In this document: positions 12,143 to 23,151 of the stretch, one piece after another | How positions within the stretch are numbered: position 1 is the stretch's first letter | How the letters are laid out: each line of letters begins with the position of its first letter | Origin: Zeugodacus cucurbitae | Lineage: Eukaryota; Arthropoda; Insecta; Diptera; Tephritidae | NCBI RefSeq assembly: GCF_028554725.1 | Contig: NC_071668.1 | Location: 24,964,501-25,028,500, forward strand | DNA length: 64,000 bases | Direction of reading: 5' to 3' | The notes under the pieces: model-generated | What the model was told of the DNA's origin: nothing | Seen by the model: only the letters and a program-made list of their open reading frames with translations | The model's database searches: none | Translations under genes and position numbers: made by a program

Positions 12143-14829
12143 GATTTCGCTGAAAAAATTCTATCTCGAAATTTTAACTGCTTCATAATTACATCCAAAT
12201 AATTGTAGTAACAGATTTTAGGGGAATTGGGTGCGATTTCTGCTTATCTATTTTTTAGATAAGCAAACGTGTATCGTTTTGATAAATCCTTAAATACAAT
12301 GTTATACCAGATAATAACATTTATTTATGAAATTTATTTCAGTCAACTTCAACAAAAGAATTCCCTTGTTCAATAACGGTAACAACCTACTCATGCCTGT
12401 AAGTAAACCATACCATAAGTGCATATAATTCGTAAATAAATACATTTGTATAAATATTTATGGAAAAGCACTTGCATGGGAGTTGTCACTCTCGCCATTC
12501 ACTGCATTATTATTCCTGCCTTGTAATTGTTACATGGTTATTTTTAAATTTTTGTACACACGCATGTTGCATATGCGAATTGAGTGTGAGTGCACACCGT
12601 TACTACGCCATTGTTGCGCCACCTGTTTCATTCCGGTGGCAATTGCGGCGGCTTTTTCGCTGCGTCATTCGTCGCCGTTGTCAGTTGTCGGCATGTCAAC
12701 TTCCCGTGCGAAAATGTGGTCCCGTGGCCATATTGAACCAGACGCCACGCCATTGACGCTGCTTTAGCGCAGTCATTGATAAGCGGACGCGTCAACCAAG
12801 AAGGTTTGGTGCGGTGGTACTGTTATTTCTGCTGTTGACAGTGTGTTATGTACAACATGACCTTCATATTTTCTACGTTTGCATGAGTAATTTTCACGGT
12901 AAGTGGCGTTTTTTTTATTGTTGTGCTGGTTATAGTTTAAACCATAGCAAACAAGTGAAATCAATATGGGACATTACATAAAAATGTGAAATAAAAGAAA
13001 GTATGCTTTTGGCTCCGATTGAAGCAGCCCCTCTACTGTTTACTTCAGTAACTCCGTTTTCTGGGCTCGGTACAGCTGGAAAATTCGGCACAGGCATGGC
13101 GTCGCCCACTTCTATCCTCCAAACTTATTACTAAATTTGATCACTACCTTCACCCTAACCTTTACATCGTGTATCTGGACTTGTCTTATACTATTTGTCC
13201 CTTTTGGACAATGAGTACTATAGTGATATAGGAATTGACAAACGCGGTAAATAAATTCTGGGTAAATCTAGAAAAGGAGATTGAATACCCCAAAATAAAT
13301 TTGTATGGTATTTAGGTCTAGCAGAATTTATAGAAAGAATTCACATTGTATATTTCGTCTAAGAAGAATACACATCTTCCTTTATTTTCAAACGTTGTTG
13401 AATAATAAGGATATCCGTAAAATATTATCCTTATTGTGGAATTCTACGAAATCAAGCAACAAAAATAAACAGAGGAATTAAAAAGCACTTTATGCCATCG
13501 GCCACTTCGACACAATCTGAATGGAAATATTCAATATAATCTTGCCACATACAGGTGACGACGCCTCCAATTTCAGCACAAAATTTCGTAAACCCTTTTC
13601 TGCGGACTCACCACACTTCTACACATAATTGATAACAAAAAAAAAAACAGCCATCGCCCGAAGTTCCATTCAGTCGCAACAATGCGGCGCCGTGACAAGT
13701 AGAAATTTGCCGTACTTTCGACGAGCGCCAGCAAAAGCCAAATGATGAGTCAAGCGAAGATGTGAAGTCAAGTTGTGTCAAAAAACAAAAATTCTGTAGC
13801 TGCTGCTGTAAGAAGTACCACAGAATTTTAATCCTTTTCAACATTGTCTTGTGTTGGCCTGAAGCAAATAATTTGTATCTTCGTGTAGCTGCCTTGGAAT
13901 TATTTAACGTGCGATACCAGACAGCCGATAATGTCAGCGGTAGCAGGGGATTGATGCCACCGGCTTGACTGACTTGATGTGAGGTTGGTGGCGTGCCGCA
14001 GCTGCAGATCGGATGGAGTGTTGCTGCCGGTGTGTTGGTTGTGTGGCCAGACAAAATTGTTGAAATAAGTTACAAATTTCGTTGCTCGGCTTTGTTGCAT
14101 CTTATTTTATGTATAGTCTAGCATTTTCATAGCCCTTGGGCATTTGGCGAAGTTTTATATCGTACGACTTTTTATGTAGGGTTTTTGCTTGTCAGCAGAA
14201 AATTAATATCGACCTTCAGACATGCTGACCTTCTTCAAATGCATTGCAAACATTTTAAGCTATCCTCGTCATTATGGCGCTCTACAAATATTTATTCACC
14301 GCTACTACTTTGCTTGCTGCGCGGCACAAAAGAGAAAAATACCGTTGAGTATTTACAATATAACATGTTTATATGCGCGTATTAGTACGGTGTTATAAAT
14401 ATACACACTTATTTGGCTTATAAATGGTTTCAAGGGTTCGGCAGTTCTCTGCTTCACGGTCAGCTGACGGCGGTTAACAGCGAGTTTAACCTTGACTTAA
14501 CAACTGTATGCGCTATCAACGACAAATAATAGATGAACTTATTTGTTCATAGAAATATTACCGCAATCACAAAAGAATTGAATAGGGTAAAGTCGTTGAA
14601 ATATATATTATCATATCTTTAACAAATCTTTTGTTAACAACTACTTAACAGAAACATATGTGCACGTATGAGTAACATATATCATTTGTATTGGGTAATA
14701 AAAACGAGATGGAAGAAAGAAGTATGCGTACAACAACAAAGAAATTTTTGAAATTTTAACATTATTTCGTGATTTCTTTGGATTTTTTGCTTCAAAAGTT
14801 CCTACAAAAATTTACTATAAACATGTAAG
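12143..14829. other. No gene seen; includes GC-richer islands
   Basis: The blocks 12480-12780 and 13600-14060 are richer in G+C and have longer open frames on both strands. Neither strand shows a recognisable domain or a convincing ATG-plus-splice-site arrangement. They could be conserved noncoding or untranslated-exon sequence; I cannot tell. Confidence 0.45.
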
Positions 14830-15453
14830 AGAGTGCACAACAATGCTTCATTGACAGAACTAAAAGGACGCTGAACCCAATTTTCGACGGTTTTCAAACA
14901 TAAATGGGCCAATAGTGCTGCAATTTCTCGTTCGATATCCGTGATCAATCATCACTGGCTTGTTGGCATAGACCATAGACTTGATGTAGCCCCACAGAAA
15001 ATAGCCTAACTTCGTCAAATCGCACGACCAATTAACTTGGCCATTTCGTAAGATAATACGTTCACCAAATTTGGTTTTCAATAAATCGATTGTGACAGTC
15101 GCTGTGTGATTTGTGGCGCCGGCCAATTGGAACCACATATTGTCCAAGTCCATATCATCCAATTCAAGCCAAAAATATTCGATTATCATTGAACGGCAGC
15201 GATTCCCATTGTTAGTAACGTGCCAGTCTTGATCATTATGGAAGAAGTATGACAAAATTCGGGATGCAAAGGTGACTCATGGAGTACGTGTGGATTGCTG
15301 CCTGACCAATAACATATATTTTGCTTATTGACGAATGCATTCAGCCAGAAATGAGCCGATAATAAATTGGACGTAGCAGTGCGCTACTGACCCCGAATTT
15401 CGGTAGTAAAGTTTAACAATTTCGACTCGTTGATGGATCGTATACCTTTCCAT
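14830..15453 (-). pseudogene. Tc1/mariner-superfamily DD-E transposase, decayed copy
   Basis: The likely start is the ATG at 15453-15451 (MERYTIHQRVEIVKLYYR, typical of the family N-terminus). A large internal deletion then joins to SAHFWLNAFVNKQN. The downstream frame reads CRSMIIEYFWLELDDMDLDN, MWFQLAGATNHTA, LLKTKFGERIILRNGQVNW and CDLTKLGYFLWGYIKSMVYA. A frameshift gives EREIAALLAHLCLKTVENW. The catalytic Asp of the usual FQQDGATxHTA motif is replaced (LAGA), the first Asp lies at the edge of the deletion, and CDLTPLDYF has become CDLTKLGYF, so the protein would be inactive. It is related to the copies at 1-245 and 62385-63560. Confidence 0.85.
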
Positions 15454-15544
15454 GTTGAAATGGCAAACCTTACCGAAGAGAAATGTCAAAAGAGCGGGAA
15501 AAAATATAGCGTTGTTTGCACTATCAGTTGTCAGTTACAACTAT

Positions 15545-15870
15545 TGAAAAAACAAAACAAAATGTCAAGCAAATTTGACCGAAATTCCAAAGTTCACTTT
15601 TTTTGTCTTTCCTTCGTTCAAGCACGAGTTTATGGTCTTACCTAAAACACTTATTGTTGTTTTTTTCATTTTAGATGATCCTGTCAGGACGCAGTTTTTT
15701 TCCGAGGGGTCACCGGAAAAGGTGTCACAATAGAGGAGTTTTAATTTTCTTTTGAAAATTTCAGAAATTATTCTTTAAATATGCATCTATGAGACAGAAA
15801 ACAGAAAAAAGTTTGAATTATTTAACTAATTTTTTACATAGAAAAGAAAATATTGAAAATAATTTTTTAA
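15545..15870 (+). repeat. Partial relative of the 653-bp TIR element
   Basis: Blocks shared in order with 44350-44670 are ACAAAATGTCAAG, AATTTGACCGAA, GTTCAAGCAYGAGTTTATGG, CTAAAACAC, GATGATCCTGTCAGGA, GAGGAGTTTT, AATTATTCTTTAAA and ATATTGAAAAT. Neither terminal inverted repeat is present, so this is an internal fragment. No coding sequence is inferred. Confidence 0.75.
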
Positions 15871-18800
15871 GCGTTGATATTTTGATGAGTTAATATTTAT
15901 AGGAAATTATTGAATTTTTCTTAGAACATTTAAGCATAAGGTTATATTTCATTTATTCCGATTTTGTAACTTCGAAGAGCTACCAGTTATGCTGTGAATG
16001 ATTTCCACTAGTCATCCTCATCATCTGACGAGAACTAAACAACCACTAAACTAATTTTCAATAGAAAATCATAGAAACTGGTACTCATATATCGAACAAA
16101 CATCTTTGATCCAAAAATCTGTACAAATGTTTGATTTCTATTCTAGCTAGTTTACCTTGCTGAAGATGTCTGATCCAAAGGGTTTAAACCTTGACTTCGA
16201 AAGGCGTTTTTTCAAAAATGCAGTGTTTTGATGTTTTACCACATTTTTTTCTAAACAACTTTCAGTATTAGACCGCAAATATAATGCGGAACTCATTTCT
16301 TCTGATAATGACACACAAATGGCTCCGTAAACTCAACAGCCTTATAATGAAAGAGCTCGATATCATTGATAGTATTTCTAAGAAAATCTGAAGAGAAAAT
16401 CAATGATTTGAATCTTTATCACCGCCTTCTTATCGGAATGAATTATTATCGTTTCGGTGCAGTAGACGTAGTGGTAGCCTCCTCGGCTTCAAAACGCTAC
16501 AGTGTTCAAAAATACAGATATGGTTTATGGATAATTTACAAGAACATATGATTCATTACAGTTTCCTGGAGCCAAAGGATAGTTTTTTCAATCAAAATAA
16601 GGTAACCTATGTTATTCTTTACTTTCTCGCCGGTATTTTTGTTTTTGTTAGTATAAGCCTTAGAAAGTTCATCTTGTCCGCATGCTTCACAAGTAGAGAG
16701 ATTCATGATTGACATTATTTATTTGGTAAAATCTTCATATTAGAATTCAAATGATTTCTTAGTTTACCTTCTGGAAGTTTATAATTATATTATAGTAATT
16801 CTCTCCAAATTCACAACTGATGCTGACTTTATAATATCTTCTCTGATTTTATCTAGAATCAATTACACAACTAAAATGATAAATATTTACATTAACGTCA
16901 AACAGTTTCGTTTAAATCTCTTTAAATTTTATTTACTCTCTATCCAGTAAAAGTACCGGATCAATCTTACTAAAAAGCATTTAATACATGCTTCAGTGAT
17001 GCTTCAGTTGAAAAGTTTCTCCACTAAAAAGGAAGTTAAGTTGATACTAGTCATTTTTATGGTTACAACAAACTGCTGCAAAATCACCGATTCATACAAC
17101 TAGGCGTCCAATAAAGCAAAACTAATCCAGTGCTCAAAGTGGCAGCAGCAGCTCTCACACAGCTGAGGCGGCAATAGCGTCAATACATTACAACAAAAAA
17201 CTAGCACGCACACTCCTCCACAGTAGTTGAATAAATGTGCTGGCGTGTGTGCGTGCATCAAACACTTGTACACATGTATCGCGTGGATTTACATAGAAAG
17301 CGGGGGAGTACACGCACTTTAAATTCATTCGCGCACGCTTCACTGACAGGCGGTAATAAGCGACGCAGCGACATACAAAGTGAGGAGGATTCTATAGAAA
17401 GAAATAACAAACTGCGCGTCAGTGAGTTGTGGCACTGAAATGGAAGAGCGTGTAATATGCGTGTAGCATGAGTAGTCTACTAAAAGCTAACAACGCATTG
17501 ACTTTGCCATTGTGCGCCTAAATTTCTGTAATCAATTCAAAATGCAAACGCGCTAGGGCTTGTCTAAAATCAAATAGACAGTAAGTAGATAGAGAAATGA
17601 AAGCGTAGTAATAGGGTAATGTGTTTGTGTGTGTGGGGCTGCTGTGGGTGCGTGAACGCATTTTTTCCGCATTTCCATTCACTGCCACATCATTTCACGC
17701 TTTTACGCATGGAAGTACGCCGTCAAAGCAAGCAGCTGAGTACGCATGAGTATACTTAAGCGCTCACAAGCAAATATATTTACCTATTTGTATGCTTACA
17801 ATGTTTTTATATGTATGTATGAGCGCTTTTAGCTTACAGCGTTGCTTTCCTGTATGTAGCTACAAATATTTGCACATAAATTTGACATAACGCAACGCAA
17901 CGATTTCTCGTCATCAGCATCAGCACATTTCGCACTCTCATCGCATCGACTCGTCTGTGAGGGAAAATCCAATTTTCCGTAATTGAAATCATTTTCACGT
18001 TAATTAACCCCTTTTGTTAGCTTAAAGTATTTTACACTCACAATTGCGCATTGCCACAACGCCTGTTTAGCGCTTTGCCACATCCCGCAGCCACTGAAGT
18101 CGTCGGCAGCAAACACGCTTGCCACCGTGCCGAAGTGGAGGGTGGCAAGTACAGCAAGTAAGGCAAGTCGGCGAAAACCAAATCCACCAAAGCAAGTCGC
18201 ATTGCCGTGAAGGAGCCGCAAGTAGCAGTAACGAAAATAAAGCTTTTTACCTTACAGCACAGCCATCAATGCTGGTGACGATGACGATGACGCTGACAAG
18301 GCGCTGGCAATGACAGTGGCAAAGATAGACAGAGACAATGGCAAGCTAGCAAGCAAGTACTGTGTAATGTTTTGCTTTGAATAGTAGAATTTTTTCACTG
18401 CTTTGAAGAAGTTAGATTTATCTTGATAACAAATTTCAAAACGGATATCAGAGATATCTCCTAATAACTGCAAACTATATAAATTAAGACTTGAGATTAA
18501 TATTGGTTTTCAAAAAACACAGCTCTTTGTAATTGAAATTTTTTTTGATATGAGATATCTTCGTAATACTTTTATGTACCGTAATATTTCTACAAAAATA
18601 ACTCACAATCAATGATCTAAACCAGCCCTTTTAGCTATCAAGTCTAAAGTTAATCAAGAACAAAGCCGACAAAGAAAGAAAGCATGCAATAAAGTTGGCT
18701 TTGAGACAAATGTAGATGTCTATGTTAGGGTCGGCGACTACATCTAATATCGCGTGGTTCCTCAGTGCAATCTTCGCTCAGATCTCAGTTCGAGAAGTCC

Positions 18801-19449
18801 AATAGCCGGGTTGTCATTTTGAGTGTACAAACATATACTGAAAGCGCTGAAAATTGAGAATTTTCGAAATACATGAGAACGTTTCCTTTTTAAGTACTGT
18901 TACAAAGACAGCCGCGTTCATGTCAATAGCTCAATTGTAAAAAATTGTGATATTGTTTCACATAAAACTTATTGATGTTCCTCTAAATTGGCTTCTTGAC
19001 ATCAGTTGTAGACGATTTTTCGATATTGGCATCTTTCCGGTGTCATAAACAGTTCAAATTTAGACATTTTCATTGAAAAGAAATGTACTGTTGTCTCACT
19101 TGACTAACGATAAAGAATTTTTGCAACCTCCAATTGCTTGAACCTTATTTAGAATCTAGTTGCCCTTCCCATCCGAGTTCTCCAATGATCTAATTATCTA
19201 CAGATCATCCGTAGATTCTCGAAATCACTTGTTGGCAGGTCAACCACCGCTATGCAAAAAATATTCAGGAATGACATTTTATAATTAAAATAATTGCGTA
19301 AAAATTCTGAAAATAAGAAATGTGAGTTCACTGAACCAAATAAACCGACCATCTGTGTTGGAGGCATGAAATTTGCTTTCGAAACTGTCAGACCCGAAGA
19401 CTAGAAAGTATATAAAAAGATAAATATATTTGCTTGTTTTTGCTCGAAA
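15871..19449. other. No confident gene; unique sequence
   Basis: The block 17100-18350 is GC-richer and CA-rich. A minus-strand frame at 18221-18035 ends at a splice-donor-like GTGAGT, but it has no ATG start, so it is not called. The rest is AT-rich with short chance frames. Confidence 0.45.
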
Positions 19450-19690
19450 TTGAAATTTTTGAAGGTTTTGGGAAGATTTACGGTCCTTTGAACATTTTCA
19501 ATGGCAATACCGTAGACGATGGAACGATGAGCTGTATGAGCTATACGAATAATAAGACAGCGGCTGCGCTGGCTAAGGTGACGTTGTCCAAATGGTCGAA
19601 ATCATTCCCGTGGAAGCCGAGGAAGAGGAAGACCTCCACTTCGTTGGAACGACCAAGTGGAGAAGGACTGTCTACGCCAGTTAAGAAGAA
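19450..19690 (+). pseudogene. RTE-like retrotransposon scrap
   Basis: GKIYGPLNIFNGN, with the next frame YRRRWNDELYEL, matches the RKIYGPLNIDNGEYRRRWND segment of the other RTE-like copies. A third frame near 19610-19650 reads VEAEEEEDLHF, a shifted version of GSRGRGRPPLRW. Several frameshifts and a small deletion (VFERKVLRKIYG reduced to IFEGFGKIYG) show advanced decay. No tail is recognisable beyond AAGAAGAAGAAG at 19684-19694. Confidence 0.7.
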
Positions 19691-19703
19691 GAAGCTAGTA
19701 TAA

Positions 19704-21897
19704 TCTTATTATACAGAAAATAATTCTCATCAATTTTAACCACTGTGCAGCGAAATAAAATGTGAATGAGACACAGAAAAAAAAACGAAAGCAACGACTT
19801 ATAGATATTAGAAGTAAAGTTGTGGTGAGCTAGAGTGGTGTAAGATTTGTTTTAGCAAGGGCGTTTAGCGAACTCACTTGGATGACACTCGAAACAACTG
19901 CAACGATAAAAGTGAAAAAATGTGAAAATCACTATTATTTGGCGTGTCATCATTTTATACGACGTCAAAAGTATACAGACACGACTATATGGATATATAT
20001 ACAAAGATTTTTCACTGCAAACTGTGGAGCACGTACAGTGTTGGAGCTGGGTGGAGGTGCCTTGTCGTACAAGAAGGTGTCACGCTGCTTAGCTTTGTGC
20101 GCGTTAAGGCATCTTGCGATTGAGCGCTCGCTGTGCGACCATGACAAGCATAAGGATTGTATGCGTGAGTTAGTCCATAGTAACCGGTGTTCCGCTCTAC
20201 CACCTTTCCACGCCGTGTAACAGTGTAGCACACTACCGATAGAAGTACATAGAGTGTCATGCTCTCTTTGTCAACCCGCGGTAATGTTAAGGGATGGAAG
20301 GCATGAGAGCGGCACGGGAAGTACTAAAGCATGATGTGCGTTAAATAGCTGGTGAAGTTGCGACGGAACTCAGCGGCGGAAATTCACATATTTAAATAGC
20401 TTCTACAAGTGTTCTACCAGTTTAAAAAGCCTGTAAAGTGCTGCGCAACGCTATTGGGGTTAAGGTAGGACGCGTTTCTTTGAGCACTATTTTCATATTT
20501 GTACTTTAAGATTTTAAGTGTTAAATATTTTTTCATAAACAGTTGAGTTATTTTACTATTTACTTTTATATCACGAATACTTAGAGGATGGAAAGTATAT
20601 GAAAATTATAACATATCTACCCATATCCCTGCAATGAATGACACCTTCCAAATATCGTTTCCGAACAAACAAAGAAACCATTGAACTTGATATGTAAATA
20701 GATTCCAGCTCCCGCAATTACATACTTCAATAGGAACGTAGAGAGCTGTGTAAGTACTTACAGTAATTGACTTGAAAGTGAAATGACATTCCCATTGATT
20801 GTCGCTATTTGTACTATTTAAATTCATTCACCACTCCCTTCTTTGTGTAGTCGTATTTCACTGCAAATCTTCAATATCATTCAACTGCTGTTTGCATGAC
20901 CTCCTCCCCACCGACTGGCATCGTCATTTCAATTTCCAGCAGCGTTGGTGCTTGAGTGCTTCTCATTTAGTCAATGAGCTGCTCTTCATTCCTCAGTGTG
21001 GTTAATTCCTTTAAATTACCATTTGTGATTTACAATGCTACTTTATCGTAGTATTGGTGAATGCGATTATTTTGTTTGATTTCGGCATTTGCCGAAGAGC
21101 GATTTGTCTGTAGTATGCAAATGAGATGATACGCCTTTTTAAGTAAATTTAATTTTTGTGTAGAGAATGATAGATATTTTGGGAGATATATATCTATTAG
21201 ATATTTTGTAGGCGGATTATACATATTGGGACGTTAAGATCCAGTGTTTCTAATTTTTGCTACAACATGTAGTGCATTTTGTTGTGGACATTATCTAAAA
21301 TGACTAAAATCCCAAATTGAGTTGATATTCGAAAATACGTAAAAAACTCTCAGTTTGGTTTTAGAAGGGCTATTTTGTAAAGCTTTCCAGCTAATGAGCC
21401 TAAATTATTATTTTTCATAGTCCGAAAGTATATCTTCTCGAATAGATCATATGACGTAGTAAATTATATCCTATAGTCCACAATGGACGGAAAATAGCGC
21501 TAACTACTGACAAAAAAGCTAACACTCGAAGCAAATAATAAAGCTGTTTATGATCTTAATTTTTCCATTTAGTATAACTTAGAAGAGACATTCAATTGTT
21601 CAAAAGATTCATCGAGGCCCTGGTGTATATTGAAATTAATCAGCCAAAACCCTGCAGTGGTCATGACTTACAATAAGGATGAATAAAATAGCATCAACAA
21701 TTTCGACGGAACCTTTCAAACTTGTTGCCGGAGTTATACTTCGAATTCTCATCATTCCGTCCGATAATGCTATTGAATCAATAATAGACAGTCTTTCGGA
21801 ATACTTTGCTAATCAACTTTTCTATATTCCCAAGTTTAGGGTAGGAGGGTACGTAAAGTGGATGTCGAACGACACACTTCCGAGACATTCTTTAATT
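19704..21897. other. No gene recognised
   Basis: A 112-codon plus-strand frame (19882-20220) overlaps two minus-strand frames. I recognise no domain and the start context is weak. The remainder is AT-rich with no repeat shared elsewhere in the window that I could see. Confidence 0.45.
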
Positions 21898-22189
21898 ATA
21901 CACTCGCAACATAGTTGCCAAAGAGAGTATAATAGTGTTGTTCACATAACGGTTGTTTGTAAGTCCTAAAAGTTAACAAGTTAGATATAAGGTTATAAGG
22001 TTATATATACCAAAGTGATCAGAGTGACGAGTAAAGCTCAAATTCGGATGTCTGATGCAAACTCTAACTTTAGTAAAAATTGTGATATCGTGATGACTTG
22101 GTGTCATATCTAAGCCATAAACAAAGCTATGAAAGTAAAATTTAGTATGAAGGATCGCACTATGAAAAGCATATTTGGATGTAATTTTA
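21898..22189 (+). mobile_element. Noncoding dispersed repeat (Helentron-like?), truncated first unit of a tandem pair
   Basis: The unit starts ATACACTCGCAAC-ATA-GTTGC with GAGAGTAT at 21923-21930, forming a foldback. It continues through GTTCACATAACGGTTGTTTG, TTAGATATAAGG, TGATCAGAGTGACGAG, GTAAAAATTGTGATATC, GGATCGCACTATGA and ATATTTGGATGTAATTTT, all in family order. About 130 bp present in the next unit (between GATATC...GATGA and GTGTCATATCTAAG) is missing. The unit stops after GGATGTAATTTT, where a second unit begins. Confidence 0.8.
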
Positions 22190-23151
22190 ATACTCTCGCA
22201 ACAAAGTTGCTAGATAGTATTATAGTTTTGTTCACATAACGGTTGTTTATAACACCCAAAACTTAACGAGTTAGATATAGGGTTATATATACCAAAGTGA
22301 TCAGGGTCAAGAGTGGAGTTCATATCCGAATGTCTGTCTGTCCGTCCGTCTGTGCAAGCTGTAACTTGAGTAAAAATTGAGATATCTTGATGAAACTTGA
22401 AACATGTGTTTCTAGGCACCATAAAAAGGTTAAGTTCGTAGATGGGCGAAAGCGGACCACTGCCACGCCCACACAATGGTGATAACCGAAAACACATCAA
22501 GTGTAATATCTAAGCCATAAATAAAGCTATGAAAATTTGGTATGAAGCATCGCACTATAAAGGGGTATATTTGGATGTAATTTTTTTGGGAAAGTGGGCG
22601 TGGCTCCGTTCCCTACTAATTTTTTTGAACATATCTTGTAAACTATTAAAGCTATATCAACCAAACTCTCAGGAGTCATTTTGTTCAAGCATTTTCTTAT
22701 ACAGTCTAAAAATGAAGGAAATCGGATTATAACCACGCCTATCTCTTATACAAAGGTTATGTTGAAAACTACTAAAAATGCTTTAATTCAGTAAGGAAAA
22801 CCACCAAAACATTAAATTTCATTATAAAGATGGTACAGAAAATCTGCACTCAAAATTGTATACAAAATTTTGAATGGGCGTGGTTATGCCCACTTATTGA
22901 TCAAAAACCATATCTCCGAAACTACTTGACCAATTTTAATGAAATTCGGTTCACAATGTCTTCTTGGCTTCTCAATGATATGTTATGAAAATAGTCCCAA
23001 TCTGTTCACAACCACGCCTACAATGGACTTTATACCACACATATGCCCAATATGTGAGTCAAATTGTGTGTTATATTAATAAATTGAATTACATGAATTG
23101 CGAGAGTATAAAAATGTTCGGTTACACCCGAACTTAGTCCTTCATTACTTG
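22190..23151 (+). mobile_element. Noncoding dispersed repeat (Helentron-like?), near-complete copy
   Basis: The left end ATACTCTCGCAAC-AAA-GTTGC folds back on itself. The 3' counterpart TTGCGAGAGTAT is at 23098-23109, then GTTCGGTTACACCCGAAC (23116-23133, a 6-bp stem with a 6-base loop), and the end ...CATTACTTG at 23151. There is no substantial open frame. Internal landmarks include CTGTCTGTCCGTCCGTC, ACTGCCACGCCCACA, AAGTGGGCGTGGC and TCAAAAACCATATCTCCGAA. One inverted motif is terminal and the other subterminal with a hairpin after it, an arrangement like non-autonomous Helentrons / DINE-1 elements. That class assignment is inference. Confidence 0.8.

Noticed and set aside
18035..18221. 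Minus-strand frame with a signal-peptide-like hydrophobic stretch ending at a GTGAGT donor
   Set aside because: It starts only at TTG, the one ATG in the segment opens a different frame, and no family resemblance was found.
19882..20220. 112-codon plus-strand open frame
   Set aside because: Two minus-strand frames overlap it, no domain is recognisable, and there is no splice or start support.
23098..23151. Interpretation of the repeat's right end as a classical Helitron terminus
   Set aside because: The end is ACTTG, not CTRR, so a Helentron-like rather than canonical Helitron reading is preferred.
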